The notes: a model not told the origin generated them from the sequence alone. A stretch of 64,000 bases of DNA from Tillus elongatus (GCA_964006375.1 OZ023265.1:163830118-163894117); one strand, 5' to 3'; counted from the stretch's first letter, positions 51,324-64,000 are shown. Made by a program: numbers and translations.

Positions 51324-51968
51324 TAGTTCTTTTATCTTTTGACATTATTGTCATGAAAACAATTACCATAACCTACTGTTTCTTTTGGTTTGTAAGATTT
51401 ATTTGCAGAGGTATCTTGATGATCATGTTTTGAGTTTTGTGAAAATGAAGATTGTGATTTGCTTCAATGAAATATTTTATAGCACTTTTAAGTTTGTTTT
51501 ATTTTTACATGTATTCTTATTGTCAGTACCAGCAGAAGGGTAAATTGATTGCATATTAAGGTAGGTAACATATTCGTTTAAATGTTTATGTTTAATTTAT
51601 TGTATTTAAATACATTAAATGTGAATTTCATAATAATTTAATGTGGGTAAATTTTATACAATACATTTATTTAATTGCCATAATTAGGTACATCCATTTT
51701 ATGTAACACTTAAATTAATTTTTACAGATTAGAAAAAAATATATCAATTTTTCTTCTATATTACAAAAATACTATTAAATTCAGTATACTGTTTCTAATC
51801 TATAAAAATTATTTAAAGAAAACAATCGAAAAAAATTATCTAAATTGTCTAAGTGTATATGACATTATGATTTAATATTTGGAATGATTAACATCAAACA
51901 TAAATAAAATCAGGACCAACAATAAAAACATACAAAAAAATTTATCAATACTACGTAGCGAGATATCC
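51324..51968. other. ATP13A1-MEIOB intergenic region
   Basis: 645 bp between the ATP13A1 stop and the MEIOB start. It must hold the MEIOB promoter and the ATP13A1 3' UTR. On the minus strand an AATAAA lies at 51666-51671, about 300 nt after the ATP13A1 stop. No repeat family seen elsewhere in the window occurs here. Confidence 0.6.
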
Positions 51969-52076
51969 TCAGGTATATCTCATTCTTCCTTCACCGCACA
52001 ACCACAAACATGACCTGTCCACTAAATAAGAAAAGAAGAAGTCTGCAAACAGAACTTGTAGCAGTATTATTCGAAA
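51969..52076 (-). CDS. ATP13A1: ATP13A1 (P5A-ATPase), last coding exon
   Basis: 108 nt, 35 codons plus TGA, after a TTTGTTTCAG acceptor. It encodes FRIILLQVLFADFFFSYLVD then RSCLWLCGEGRMRYT. This is the final transmembrane helix and short cytosolic tail of ATP13A1/Spf1, the ER membrane ATPase that extracts mis-inserted transmembrane helices. It joins in phase 0 to IDFPPD of the exon at 63104-63247, giving the family string DFPPxF...QVLxADFxxxxxxDRxCLWLxGEG. The separating intron is 11,027 bp. Confidence 0.93.
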   Translation of the reverse strand, partial: FRIILLQVLFADFFFSYLVDRSCLWLCGEGRMRYT

Positions 52077-52429
52077 CTGAAACAAACAAAAAATCATATA
52101 AAAAAATAGGTAGGTAATTTAAAATTTGAAAAAAAAGTTACAAAGTGCTTTGCTTTGATAGTAGTTTAAAGTGAAGCATGTGCTTGTTTTAATGATAGTT
52201 CAAAGTCAAACATGTGCTTTGTTTTCAGCTACTCAACAATACAATGTCCCGACTTTTATTTTTATTGACTCCAAACCAGTTGCCCTTATTGACTCATATT
52301 GCATCATTTCCCATTAAAGAAGCCCACTACACCAATCGAGATTATAAGCATCTAAGCGAAAAACTTGATACAACGAAAAGACACAATTAGTTTTTATTCA
52401 AGTATCCTAAGAGTAAAGTAAAATATTCA

Positions 52430-52526
52430 TTAAAAAAATTCACCAGTAGCGAGGTATTGATGGTAAGCTTTTGCAAAATGTTTTCAAATGAGCGCGAACT
52501 AGGACCTCTATAACCCATATCCGGGG
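52430..52526 (+). repeat. Helentron-like fragment
   Basis: AAATTCACCAGTAGCGAGG, then CAAATGAGCGCGAACTAGGA and ACCCATATCCGGGG, truncated by the LINE that follows. 52077-52429 before it is intronic with nothing recognised. Confidence 0.65.
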
Positions 52527-52965
52527 TAAGTAAGACAGATCAGTAATTGACGAACCCAGGTCAAAGATAGCTGTGGAGCTGCTAAATCTTAGCAGAGGAG
52601 AGCTCAGAAACATAACAGGTCTCTTGACGGGACACATGGTCGTCAAGAAACACCTGCATAAAATAGGGCGGTTCAAGGGGGACCTCGCATGCAGACTCTG
52701 CGGCGAGGGGGAGGAATCAGCCCAGCATATCTTGGGCAAGTGTAGAGCTCTGGACTGCAAAAGACAACTGATCCACGGACAGTGTCGACCGGAGACAGAA
52801 CAATATAAAGCTTCACCCTACCAATTGCTGTGCAGACTAGTTCAAGGCACAGTGCTTTTGGAATGGGTGGAGTAAAAAGACTAAGGGCATGCACAATAAG
52901 CCAAAGGCTGCAGTGCTATCAGGGCGGCAAAAACGCGCACGAGCCCTGAGGAAAAAAAAGACACA
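52527..52965 (+). mobile_element. 3' fragment of LINE (family L2)
   Basis: Encodes VELLNLSRGELRNITGLLTG, GRFKGDLACRLCGEGEESAQ, HILGKCRALDCKRQLI (last knuckle Cys retained, HILGKC for HILCEC) and the 3' UTR with GGCGGCAAAAACGCGCACGA. 5'-truncated at nearly the same point as 5311-5805. Confidence 0.82.
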
Positions 52966-53021
52966 TCAAAATTCAAACATAAAAATGCATTGGACACCAC
53001 ACACATTTAATCCAACTATAT

Positions 53022-53550
53022 AATAAAATGGGAACGGTCGGCTTAATCGCAACTACATATTAACGTGATTATAATAGAATAAGCCTAAAAACAGTTGTAC
53101 ATACCTTAATAAAGTAAAACGGTGTGGTATATTTCGTTTTTAATAACCTTTCAATGATAAACGTAATTCAAACGTTTTTATTTGCAACAAAAACGTATAT
53201 TTTTGTAGCTGAAGTTATGACTGTTGTTTCGTTGACATGTTAGGCGTTATCAGTTTCGAAGCTATTTACTTGATACTGGAGGGATGTCAGGTCAGGTCAG
53301 GCAGGCCGATGGAGCAGTAAGTACTGTCCGGCAGTGCATTCATTCAATGTGGCAACGCTGCTGAAAATTTACAGTTCAAAACGTGAAATTGGTGCATTTT
53401 TTTGGAAATACATTTCTCAATTATTCTGTTATTTCTGGTATTTCCGTAAATTTTTTTCCAGATTATAATTCTATGTTACGTACTCTTTCTTGTGGTGCGC
53501 GCCGTTTTGCTAGATTCCAGTTGCGGTTAAGTCGACCGTCCCAATAAAAT
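53022..53550. mobile_element. hAT-type MITE with perfect 8-bp target duplication
   Basis: Element 53030-53542 (513 bp). Terminal inverted repeats GGGAACGGTCGGCTTAATCG and CGGTTAAGTCGACCGTCCC; direct repeats AATAAAAT at 53022-53029 and 53543-53550. The reverse complement matches 17151-17663. No ORF. Confidence 0.88.
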
Positions 53551-54404
53551 TTGTTGACACAGCTATAGTCCAACTGTATTTTATTAGATTTGAAATGTAG
53601 GATATTCTTCACTACTATAGAAAGCATTTTCTATTAAAATTTCTTTAATCCTGTGTTTAAATTGAGTTATCGGAAGATATTTTAAGCTACCTGGCTGCTT
53701 GTTATAAAATTTAATAGCCCAATACCCTGACCCAGTCTGACGCCTCTTCAGCCTCCAGTAGGCTGGCACGAGATCACACCTATCTCTGGTGTCGTGTCCG
53801 TGCATGTCCCCATGGGTTCCAAAGAGTCCCTCATTCCCCTTAATAAATATAAGGTTCTTGAGAATGTATAGAGGGAACAGTGAGAATTTCCAGCAACTTT
53901 TTTGCCTGGTTGCAGTCATCCCTATACCACAATCTGGCGAGAATTCTGACCGCCTACGCTGCCATCCAAACACCCTCAGTGTCCCTGCTGAATGTCCCTA
54001 AGCCAAGATTGCGTAGGGTAAATGGGAGTGAAATATCGCATAATCGGCTGTCCGCAAGACCCCATGTGAAACGCTCGATGCCAGGTTCCTAAGTACAGAT
54101 AGGTTTCCTGCTAGCTTCCGACTTAAGTTGTCTATGCTCACCCCATCGGAGCTTGGCGTCCAAATGCACACACGGAAATCTGACACTGGACATACCATCA
54201 TTCTAGTGATGGGCAAAACGGTTATTTTCTATTAACAGTTGAACCTGTTAATGTTATTTAATAATAACAGCTGAAAATAACACGTTCCGTTATTTATCTG
54301 TTACCTATTATGAACTGGATAGTTGATCGATAGCATATTTTACTGTTATATGTATGAACTATGAATTATTAAGAATTCCACCTAGACGTAGTAACAGTAG
54401 CTGA

Positions 54405-54520
54405 TCCCGTCCGGTGGTGTAATTGCGTAAAGGAGATTCGCTGCTACACGGGTTCAATCCCCGGGCGATGTAACTATCAGTTGATCCGGCCTGAGGTGTG
54501 AAGGTGATTACTTTGAATAA
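54405..54520 (+). ncRNA. tRNA-derived SINE-like segment
   Basis: GTCCGGTGGTGTAATTGCGT begins a tRNA-like fold; the T arm CACGGGTTCAATCCCCG (box B) is intact at about 54446-54463. It is followed by GCGATGTAACTATCAGTTGA and ends near GAATAAAAAC where the Helentron-like element starts. Confidence 0.55.
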
Positions 54521-55890
<1,370 letters not shown>

Positions 55891-57037
55891 GACAAAAATA
55901 ATTATGAAACAATGTGGATAGAGCAAAAACTTTTGATATCTCTAATTCTCTGAAACAATTATATTGTTTACTATACTATGCAGCTACAATGTTTAAAATA
56001 AAAAATATTTTTTGTTTTATGTTTAAAACAATTAATAAATTTTTTATAAAAAAAATGCTGAAGGTTTTTTTTTGGATATTCATCACTAATAATAATTTGG
56101 TAAAAAATTAATAAAAGTTGATGGAGTTTCCGCAAAACCGGAAGCTGGCTGCATTGTATTTATACCCCGTTATTTCACGTAGTGTATAAATCTCAAATTT
56201 TGTATATCAAACAAAGGGCTAAGAAATTATAATAAGTGTGTCGTAAATCTGTTGCCACTCTGAAGGGAAACTTTTAGAAATTAGGAAGGAGTCTTTTATA
56301 AGTATTTACTTATTTAGATGTTTTAGGAATTATAAACTAGTCATTTCTCACAAATTTATTTTATTAGGGGTCTTGACCTAAATTTCAATGCCACAGCAAG
56401 AATTATCACATCTTGGGACGTTATAACTTTTATTGCAAGGCAGCACTATCTTCAACAAATAAATGCTTTATACACTACAAAGGGAGTGATTCTAAGAACT
56501 GCAACATACTGCAGCTCTCATAAAATTTCGGTAAAGAAATTTGCCTTTATTCTGTACATATGGTTTGTTATTAAATTATGCTTTTATTCTTTCTTAGAAG
56601 GATCTCTAGTTACATTTTCGATTTTCGGTTCACCGGTCATCTTTATCAGTACGCCCATACATATTTAGCATTTCCAGTCTCATGTCCATTCATCCCGTTA
56701 AATTTAACAGTTGCCGATGAAAACCGATGTTTATTCATCGAAGCTCGAAGCTAGTTGCAGTGGAACAGAAACAGATACGAGTTCGAATTCTAGTGTAGTG
56801 TAAAGCGTTATTGTGTACCTGTTATTTTTATATATCCATAACAGGTGGTTACCGTTGCGGCTCGGCAACCGTTAAAAAATAACAGATTGTTAACTAACGA
56901 CCCATCACTACATCATTCTCACTTTGAGTGTCCCGAAGAGAAAAAACAAGTTTGCAGGTCTTTGTCTCATTGAGCAGCAGTCTGTTCAAGCAGAACCACT
57001 CTTTGGTCATCGCATGTGCAGACATGGAATAAGCGAG

Positions 57038-57550
57038 TCTCTAATTGTATCACCATATAAAGCTTTTGTAACGTTTTACACGTTTTGAAACTCGCCCGTT
57101 TTTATACTAACGTCTAACAATTATTCTTATATTTTAATTTATTGATTGTTGTTGCCCCTAAACAGTGAAGCCAGAGTAGTATCCAAGTCTCTATATTATA
57201 TTTTAATTTATTAGTGAGGGAACTCTGCCCACATAAGCTGACGTCATCACATTTGTCCATAGACTTGTGTTTATTCCATGTCAGAACTATCTGCACAAGG
57301 ACAGTTGAAATCCTAACAATTGGCTAAAGCGCCTGCTTGTTGATAAAAAGGCATATATAAACCCCTCTCTTTTGGATCAATATTTTCAATAATAAGACAA
57401 TGCAGAGCTAATGGTTACGTCTGTTTCGTTCAGGTATGTAATTTTTAAATATTAACACTTGCAAAATTTTTATGAATGAAAAATATTTAACCTTACTTTG
57501 ATTATAAATTATACATGCGACTTCTGCTTTTGCGTATTTTTGAGATATAT
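57038..57550. other. ATP13A1 intron, nothing recognised
   Basis: AT-rich; a local repeat TATATTTTAATTTATT occurs at about 57129 and 57198. No gene, terminal repeat or RNA seen. Confidence 0.4.
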
Positions 57551-58016
57551 TTTTAGTGAATTTTCATAGAAAAAATTCACAAATGAGATCCCGACTTTTG
57601 AATTTTGAACAAATTTCTTCAAATGGGCGCGATCTAGGACCCCTAGAACCCATATCCGAGGTCAGTCTATTTTTATATGTTTATATATGTATCAGACCAA
57701 TAACTCCAAAAATAATGGACTGATTTTAATAAAATTTAGCATGTACCTTCCTTTTATATGTGGCTTGGATAAGTTCGAGGCCAGGAAAATGGAACCAGGT
57801 TTTCCGGGAAAATTTTGGGTTTTCTTTGTATCTCAAAAAATTGAAAACCTATGCTAACCAAATTTGATACGTAAGTTTACAATATTAAAAGGAAACTATA
57901 TACCAAAATTTATATTTCTATGTTAAAAAAAAAAGTTATTAAAAAAATATTTGGTGCCAGATCATTTCTATGAAAATTCACTACCATAACACACTTGCTA
58001 CGTCCAGACTTTTTTT
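57551..58016 (+). mobile_element. Helentron-like element, short complete copy
   Basis: 466 bp with both ends: TTTTTAGTGAATTTTCATAG at the 5' end and TGAAAATTCACTACCATAAC, a mutated hairpin (ACACACTTGCTACGT), CCAGAC and T7 at the 3' end. The core is GTTTATATATGTATCAG instead of a long (TA)n, so the microsatellite is not needed to define the family. Confidence 0.8.
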
Positions 58017-58534
58017 AAATTTATTTGCCAATATGATTGTATTTGAATGATACATTAATTTAATTGCTTTAATATGATTTTATTGCTTGTTCTTTTGTAC
58101 ATCTTGATACCTTGTGGCTGTCTCTACTCATAATAATAATTTCATTTTACCTGTCCATGTAACAGTAGATTAAACTTTGTTTTCTCGTGCAGACACATCC
58201 GCAGTGGTATCAAGTAAATTACCACTAGGCTGGCAGTATTTTAATTACCCTGAACACTTTCAGTTATGCCATTTTGCTGTTGTGCCGTTTCATGGCTAAC
58301 GTTTAGCCCTGGTTAATCAGTTCAATATGATAAGGTAGGGTTTTACCACTTAGTCTCGAATCGCAACGGTTGTGCTGATTACCCTGGTGTTACAACGCTT
58401 TAGTAGCTCCCGCCAATGTAGAACCCTGAATTTGAAGCGCATTATTTTGGTTCACTGTTAAATAGAGCCAGCATCATGAAGTAACTGGACCTACTGCAAA
58501 CACATGTTAAGTAACTCTATTTTTTATTTTGTAA
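58017..58534. other. ATP13A1 intron, nothing recognised
   Basis: No gene or repeat from this window recurs here. Confidence 0.4.
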
Positions 58535-58840
58535 TTCAACAACACACCACGAGGGCTTATAGCCTAAATACTACTGTAACATGGGTGTCGACAAGGAGGA
58601 AAGATTCTGAACTCGAAGGTTTGGAGGTTCGGAGGAGAAGGAAAAACATGTGCCGGCAAGGAATTCCACAACTTGGAAGTCCTTGGGACAAAAGAGCGGG
58701 CATAACAAGATGTTCTATGTCTGGTGACCTGGACAGTAAAAGGGTGCATTCGCTCTGTTCCCCTGGTAGATCTGTTGGGGGCAGCAGGTGGAGGAATTAT
58801 GGAAGAAAGCTTCTCTGAGCAGTACCTGTGCAGATATCTA

Positions 58841-58896
<56 letters not shown>

Positions 58897-58965
58897 CACC
58901 ATTGGCACGTCGGTGGGCAAGGGATGGCAGCCTTTGGGTGAGGGTAGGGTCACCGATGAGACTAT
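58535..58965 (-). mobile_element. 3' fragment of LINE (family L1) with internal microsatellite
   Basis: Minus strand reads SLFYRYLHRYCSEKLS, QVTRHRTSCYARSFVPRTSK, LWNSLPAHVFPSPPNLQTFE and the 3' UTR with CCTCGTGGTGTGTTGTTGAA. It aligns with 4160-4530, but an (AG)25 tract replaces the (AG)5 of that copy. Confidence 0.8.
58845..58894. repeat. (AG)25 microsatellite inside LINE coding sequence
   Basis: Minus-strand translation gives a Ser-Leu run. The orthologous position in the LINE at 4461-4470 has only five AG units. Confidence 0.95.
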
Positions 58966-60090
58966 AGCTTTAATCTGTATACTTTATTCTAAATTTTGCT
59001 TCATAATTAACAATTTTAACTTCATTTTAAAAAATGGCCACAAGCTGTCATTGTCTTCCTCAATATGCAAAAATATGCATATGCAAAAGTAAAGGCGACA
59101 ACCTACGCCTTGATTTTATTTTGTGTCAATCTCTTCTCTGCTTTGCTAGCCAATTTTTTTGAAGGTGTCGAAATAATGTAAATTCTTTCGATGCGTTCAT
59201 TTTACTGGGCTCACACACAACGCAATTAGCTACACTGTCTCTATGTGAGCGTCAACGCAATTAGCTACACTTTTAACACGTTCGCTGCCCACAAATTTGA
59301 CAACACCTTTCTCTGGTGACATGTGCTGATTATACCTTATTAATGTTCGATATAATATAAACTTGTTATTATGATGTCCTTTTTTTAAATAAAGTGTTTT
59401 TTTTTCACCAAAAAATACGTCGCCGTATATGTTGCGGCATAGGCCCTCTTAAACAACATTTGAAGCGTAGTGTCCAACGACGCACCCCTGTCGGCAGCTA
59501 ATAATGAAAGTTAAATTTGTAAAACAGAAATATCCATTTAGGATACAAAACGAAATGAGTGATTTCAATGATTAAGATGGGAAAGAAATTAAAAAAAAAA
59601 ATTTCAATATCAAAACAGAACATAAATAATCTTATATGGAGTAATGACTACCTAGAGATTACAGCCTTATTAAATTAAATTTGGCGTTCAATGGCAACGT
59701 AAAAAATGTATATGATAAAAAAAATTACAGAAACTAAACGTATAGAACAAGAAACAAAAATTGGTCAGTTTTATGAATTTTTGTGAAACTGTTCAAAACA
59801 TGATTTTGTTGCCATATCCAAACCAAAGTTTAAAAAGTCGTATGTTGCTGTGAGCAGAATTGAGGAATCTTTAAAATAAGGTGTCTCTCAACATAGGGTG
59901 CCATTTAAAATTTAAGGGTACTTTACGCTACTGCCTATGGGGTAGGTTCCAAGACACCAAAACTTACGCCACTGTGTTTCCCCCTCTTTTTTTAATTCCG
60001 ACATTTTCCAGGTGGCAAGTTTTAATTGGCATACCATGTGTATGAAGACCCAAACTTAAAAAAGATTACAACTGAAAAGAGCTAATACAG
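58966..60090. other. ATP13A1 intron, nothing recognised
   Basis: Contains a short direct repeat AACGCAATTAGCTACAC (about 59220 and 59254). No coding region or family repeat seen. Confidence 0.4.
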
Positions 60091-60186
60091 TTTTTAGTGA
60101 ATTTTTATTTTTAAAAATTCACTAATAGAGAGGTATCGATGTTGAGACTTTGCAAACATTTTTTTCAAATGAGCGCGAATTTATAT

Positions 60187-60272
<86 letters not shown>

Positions 60273-60645
60273 ACTAAAAAAATAATGAAACTCGGCAAGT
60301 ACCTTTCTTTTATTAATGGATTGGATGAGTTCGTAAGCCAGGAAAATCCGACAAGGTTTTCCGGGAAAATTTTGAGTTTTCTTTCGAAAAAAATTGTTTT
60401 CTCCGAAAATTACAAAGTTATTTTAATGAAATTTGATGGATATGTTGCCTTGCGAAAGACCTTCCTACGCACCACATTTCAACTTTCTAAGTTAATAAAA
60501 AATTGAGTTATTCAAATTTTTTGTTTTTTTTAGATAAAAAAAAATTCTCCTAAAATAACAAGGTTATTTTAATGAAATTTGGTGAGTACGTTGCCTTAGG
60601 AAAGACCTTACTACATACCAAAATTGAACATTCTAAGTTTATAAA
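60091..60645 (+). mobile_element. Helentron-like element, 3' part lost
   Basis: 5' end TTTTTAGTGAATTTTTATTT, then ATTCACTAATAGAGAGG, CAAATGAGCGCGAATTTATA, (TA)n 60190-60265, AAACTCGGCAAGTACC. It meets the 3' end of an opposite copy at about 60646. Confidence 0.72.
60190..60265. repeat. (TA)n core
   Basis: About 37 TA units. Confidence 0.95.
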
Positions 60646-61758
60646 ACTCTGGACGCAGTAAGTGCGTTATGGTAGTGAATTTTCATAAAACTATTTTTTA
60701 ATAGCAATAATGTGTGTTTTTTAAGAAAGCAGGCATCAAATTTGGTTACCAGTATAATCTATATAGTAAAAACAATGTGCTATGTTTCATGAAAATAACT
60801 TTATTGTTTGAAAATGTACAAAAATTTCCGAAAGTAAACTTAAAGTGTTCCCGAAAAAACTCGTTTCTTGGTCATCCTTATAGGTTAATAGCAAATTGAG
60901 CTATTCAAATATTAAACATTTGATCAAAAGTCGCTACCATAACGCACTTACTGCGTCCAGAATTTTTTGTCTTACAAACATGCATTATTTTTCGATGGAA
61001 AATGCAAAAATGCAATAACATAAGGCGTGTTTGATTAAAAAAAAAAAGAAAATTTGTATCACCAGCGACTTATGGGCCATCCTGTGATTGTAGAAACATT
61101 TTTTTAAGATGTAGCTCAAGACACCCTATAATCAATATATACAATTTTTTTCATATATTGTATAATAACAGATATATTGAGCTTTATTGATTTTTTTACG
61201 AAAATTCTACAAAAATTATATACCATTAAACGATAAACTCTATAGCTAAGGCTACTGCCAAGCGTCAGAGAAAGGGTCTATTTGAAATGAATTTTCTGGA
61301 AACATTTTATTAAAATGAAGGACAATGACGGTTGAAACTAAGACTTCAGGGTTTGTAAAACATTCTTCTTGAGACATTTTATTTCCATAGCCCGTATTAG
61401 ATTCAAGTTCTTATCCTAAATGTTGCCAATTTTGACGTTTAAATCGCAACTTTGACGTTTTGTGATAAACCCCAATTTATTTTTCTTTAAATGCCTATAA
61501 CTTTTTTGTCTTTTGACCTACAGGGCTAAATTTTGGTATGTAGCTTACCTATAAGGATATAAACCCGCGTACCAAATTTGGTTGCCCTTACTTTGTTAAT
61601 TCCGTAGATATATTTTTTTTTGAAAGAAAACACAAAATTTTCCGGGAAAACCTGGACCGATTTTCCTGGCTAACGAACTTATCCAAGCCATTTGCAAAAG
61701 GAAGGTATTCACCAAATTTAATTAAAATCGACTCATTATTTTTTGAGTTATCGGTGTG

Positions 61759-61836
<78 letters not shown>

Positions 61837-61962
61837 TTTAACTGACCCCGGATATGTGTTCTGGGGGGCCTAATTAGCGCTCAGTTGAAGAAATTTTTTC
61901 AAAATTCAAAAGTCGGGATCTTCTCATTAGTGAATTTTTTTTAAGAAAATTCACTAAAAAAT
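60646..61962 (-). mobile_element. Helentron-like element, complete copy
   Basis: Minus orientation. 5' end at about 61962, (TA)n 61762-61832, internal inverted 3'-end copy at 60930-60961, terminal hairpin at 60652-60668. Structure as in 46450-47758 and 54521-55890, which fixes this layout as a subfamily. Confidence 0.78.
61762..61832. repeat. (TA)n core
   Basis: About 35 TA units. Confidence 0.95.
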
Positions 61963-62035
61963 TTAGTTACTCAAATTTGAAGCATTTAATAAAAATTCAC
62001 TACCATAACGCACTTGCTGCGTCCCGAACTTTGTT
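61963..62035 (+). repeat. Helentron-like 3' end fragment
   Basis: AAAAATTCACTACCATAACG, hairpin ACGCACTTGCTGCGT, CCCGAAC. Directly abuts the 5' end of the neighbouring minus-strand copy. 62036-62389 after it shows nothing recognisable. Confidence 0.7.
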
Positions 62036-62389
62036 TTAATACCAGGCAGTTTTTATTAACAATGATAAAAACTGGTGTATATATGAGATCTAGTATGTCT
62101 TAGTCGTTGTTACCCTGACAACGGAACATTTGATATCATTGTGCAGGTCAGTTACATGCCGTAACAGTTTTATTAGTTGATGTGCATTATTAGATCGTTT
62201 ATCTGTTTTCAATTTCATTTTCCATATTATTTGTGTTGTTTGGGAAGTTTAACAGTGTTTGTGATGTTTTGTCATCAGGTAAAAAGGATCAAGGTTTTAC
62301 AAAAAGGGCTGATATGCAACAGGTTAGTTATTTTTTTTCTCTGACGCTTTGGCGGTAATTTTAGTTAAGTTTATGGTTTAACGGTCTAT

Positions 62390-63047
62390 AATTTTTAGCT
62401 AATTTTCACAGAACAAATTCGTCAATGAGGAGACCGCAACTTTAGAATTTTAAAAAGATTTCCTCAAATGAGCGCAAACTAGGCCCCCTAGAATCCATAT
62501 CCGGGTTTACATACAGTTTTTATCTGTTTACATATACCGGTGACGCATTTCTACGGTAAAGCTCATTATAATTATTATTATACAAGAGACAAGAAAAAAT
62601 TATATAAGTTAATTATAGGGTGTCTCGGGCTGTAGCGCATCTTATAAATCTTATTTTGGAAATCACAGGCTGGCCCATAAGTCGTTGGTGATCCCTACAA
62701 TATTTTTTTGAACACCTTATTTTATTCCAATTTCTATCGAAATATGTTGGTAAGAAAAAATCGAGACGCAGTAAGTGCGTTTTCATTTTCATTAAATGCT
62801 TCAAATTTGCTATTAACCTAAGGTTTGTTGGCTAGGAAACCAACATTTTAAGTATATTTTTGGAAAATTTTTGTACATTTTCAAACAATAAGTTATTTTA
62901 ATAAAATATGGTACGTTGTTTCTACTATATAGGTTATACTGGTAACCAGATTGATGCCTGCTTGCATTCAAGAGACATATTTGCTACTAAAAACATTTAA
63001 TAAAAATTCACTTCCATAACGCACTTGCTGCGTCCAGACTTTTTTTA
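62390..63047 (+). mobile_element. Helentron-like element next to ATP13A1 exon
   Basis: 5' end near 62393 (TTTTTAGCTAATTTTCACAG), CAAATGAGCGCAAACTAGGC, ACATATACCGGTGACGCAT instead of (TA)n, a degenerate inverted 3'-end copy at 62761-62785, and a terminal hairpin at 63018-63032 with CCAGAC and T7. It ends 57 bp from the exon at 63104. Confidence 0.75.
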
Positions 63048-63103
63048 GTTTTCTCAAGAGTATGTTTTGTTTCTCTAATAAGTGAATCATTTGCAATACT
63101 TAC

Positions 63104-63247
63104 ATCTGGTGGAAAATCAATAATTTCAAATTGCGTGGCTAAATCTGGCACGATTCCCAGTGTCAGTGCCAGCACAGTTCCACCAGAACCTATTATGCTG
63201 TACAGCAGGGCTTTATTTTGTGAAAAACTTTCCATGTAAGGATTACC
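63104..63247 (-). CDS. ATP13A1: ATP13A1, penultimate coding exon
   Basis: 144 nt between TTTTACAG and GTAAGT, phase 0 at both ends. Encodes GNPYMESFSQNKALLYSIIG, a transmembrane helix GSGGTVLALTLGIVPDL and FEIIDFPPD, as in metazoan ATP13A1 (GxPFMEx...NxPLLxS...FPxxF). The open frame continues past the donor for about 30 codons, but those residues do not resemble the family. Confidence 0.93.
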
Positions 63248-63325
63248 CTGTAAAACATTAAAACAAATATAATTAATTAACAAATTTACACAGTTTCTAA
63301 TGTATTAAGATGAAGAAGAAGTTAC

Positions 63326-63494
63326 CCTATAATTAATTGCAAATGTTGCAATCTGCAGCGCCATTGAAATTATGTAAACTGTACTATTTACAATGTTTGG
63401 TACAAAATTATCGTCTTCTTCATCATCCATTAAGAAGCTGCTGCTGGTCTTATTCACAGATGGTGCCGTGACGTTTGTTGTGCTGTTCATATCA
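63326..63494 (-). CDS. ATP13A1: ATP13A1 exon
   Basis: 169 nt. Its first base T completes the Asp codon begun by GA in the exon at 63555-63694. Encodes a Ser/Thr/Asn- and acid-rich lumenal or loop segment ([19 protein letters not shown]) and helix [16 protein letters not shown]. The string [25 protein letters not shown] is diagnostic for ATP13A1. Three candidate N-glycosylation sequons occur: NST, NVT and NKT. Confidence 0.93.
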
Positions 63495-63554
63495 CTGCAA
63501 TAAAATATGTAAAATTAATACCATTTTACACAAAAATAATCAAAATCAACTCAC

Positions 63555-63694
63555 TCTGGTGATCGTAACTTTGCTTCTTGGACTAGATATATTAGACATA
63601 TAAAATGCACAGCAAATTGCAGCAACACAGTCATTATTGTGTATAAGTTGAAAATATTGGGTAGCGGTCGTTGTTTGGACAACGTCCTCAAAGG
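63555..63694 (-). CDS. ATP13A1: ATP13A1 exon
   Basis: 140 nt between TTTACAG and GTGAGT. Encodes [39 protein letters not shown] and EAKLRSP, the conserved [11 protein letters not shown] segment and following helix of P5A-ATPases. Phase 0 entry, ends after two bases of Asp. Earlier exons (actuator, P and N domains) lie beyond the right edge. Confidence 0.92.
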
Positions 63695-64000
63695 CTGTAA
63701 ACAATAAATTATGTTTAAGATATTAATAGATTAAAAATAAAATTCACCAAAGTTTGCTGTAGAAGATGAAGACATAAATTAACAACACTCAAAACGAGAG
63801 GTCTGCGAACCCATGTTTTTCTTAAACCGAACTATGCACGAACCTAAGCAAATATGTTGCTTCGAACTTCGAACCCCTGAAATAGTATGTCTAAGGTTCA
63901 CAGTCGAACTTCTTAAAAATTTAAAATCAAACTTCGAACTAACCAAAATTCTTCAATGTTCATAATATAGCATCTCTTTAAATACAAAATTGAGGTATAT
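63695..64000. other. ATP13A1 intron
   Basis: Intronic. A short local repeat of CTTCGAAC and CGAACTTC strings occurs at 63860-63940. No exon recognised. Confidence 0.5.

Noticed and set aside
63008..63103. Coding extension of ATP13A1 past the donor at 63104
   Set aside because: Residues after IDFPPD are unlike the family and run into a Helentron-like repeat; the exon at 51969-52076 supplies the conserved continuation in phase.

Overview
The window looks like insect nuclear DNA: AT-rich, intron-containing, and made mostly of transposable elements. A repeat-rich beetle-type genome is plausible, but the species is not established. Three conserved host genes can be recognised, all on the minus strand and all split by transposon-filled introns.

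(1) mRNA-capping enzyme (RNGTT). Exon 1 is at 18067-18255 and exon 2 at 13612-13916. They encode the N-terminal RNA triphosphatase domain; the rest lies beyond the left edge. (2) MEIOB, the meiotic OB-fold protein called hold'em in Drosophila. It appears complete: seven exons over 24247-51323, all splice phases agree, and it predicts 478 aa. (3) ATP13A1, the P5A-type ER ATPase. The last four coding exons are visible (63555-63694, 63326-63494, 63104-63247, 51969-52076), with an 11-kb intron before the final 35-codon exon. ATP13A1 ends 645 bp upstream of the MEIOB start codon. The three genes are not functionally linked.

Layout. 1-2.2 kb: Tc1/mariner-like element with an intact transposase ORF. 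2.3-6.5 kb: (TA)n tracts, a 28S rRNA fragment caught between two of them, and Helentron-like repeats interrupted by LINEs. 6.8-9.5 kb: hAT element with a perfect 8-bp target duplication, inside an inverted pair of those repeats. 10.5-12.8 kb: decayed LINE. 13.6-18.3 kb: RNGTT exons with a second LINE type in the intron. 18.7-23.4 kb: gypsy retrotransposon (minus strand) with a THAP/YqaJ-type DNA transposon in its leader. 24.2-51.3 kb: MEIOB, whose introns hold a 3.6-kb foldback element, a 3-kb TIR element, two hAT-like elements, LINE pieces, a solo LTR, tRNA-like fragments and several (TA)n-cored repeats. 52-63 kb: ATP13A1 terminal intron, with a LINE split by a hAT-like element that is itself split by a Helentron-like element.

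The most informative unexplained structure is a repeat family seen at least 12 times. It starts with TTAGTGAATTTT, has a (TA)n core in most copies, and ends in the reverse complement of the start followed by a hairpin (ACGCACTTGCTGCGT) and a T-run. Two copies of one hAT-like element, each invaded at a different place, serve as filled and empty sites and define the unit's ends. The layout resembles the non-autonomous Helentron relatives (HINE/DINE-1 type). All calls were made by reading the sequence, with no database search.
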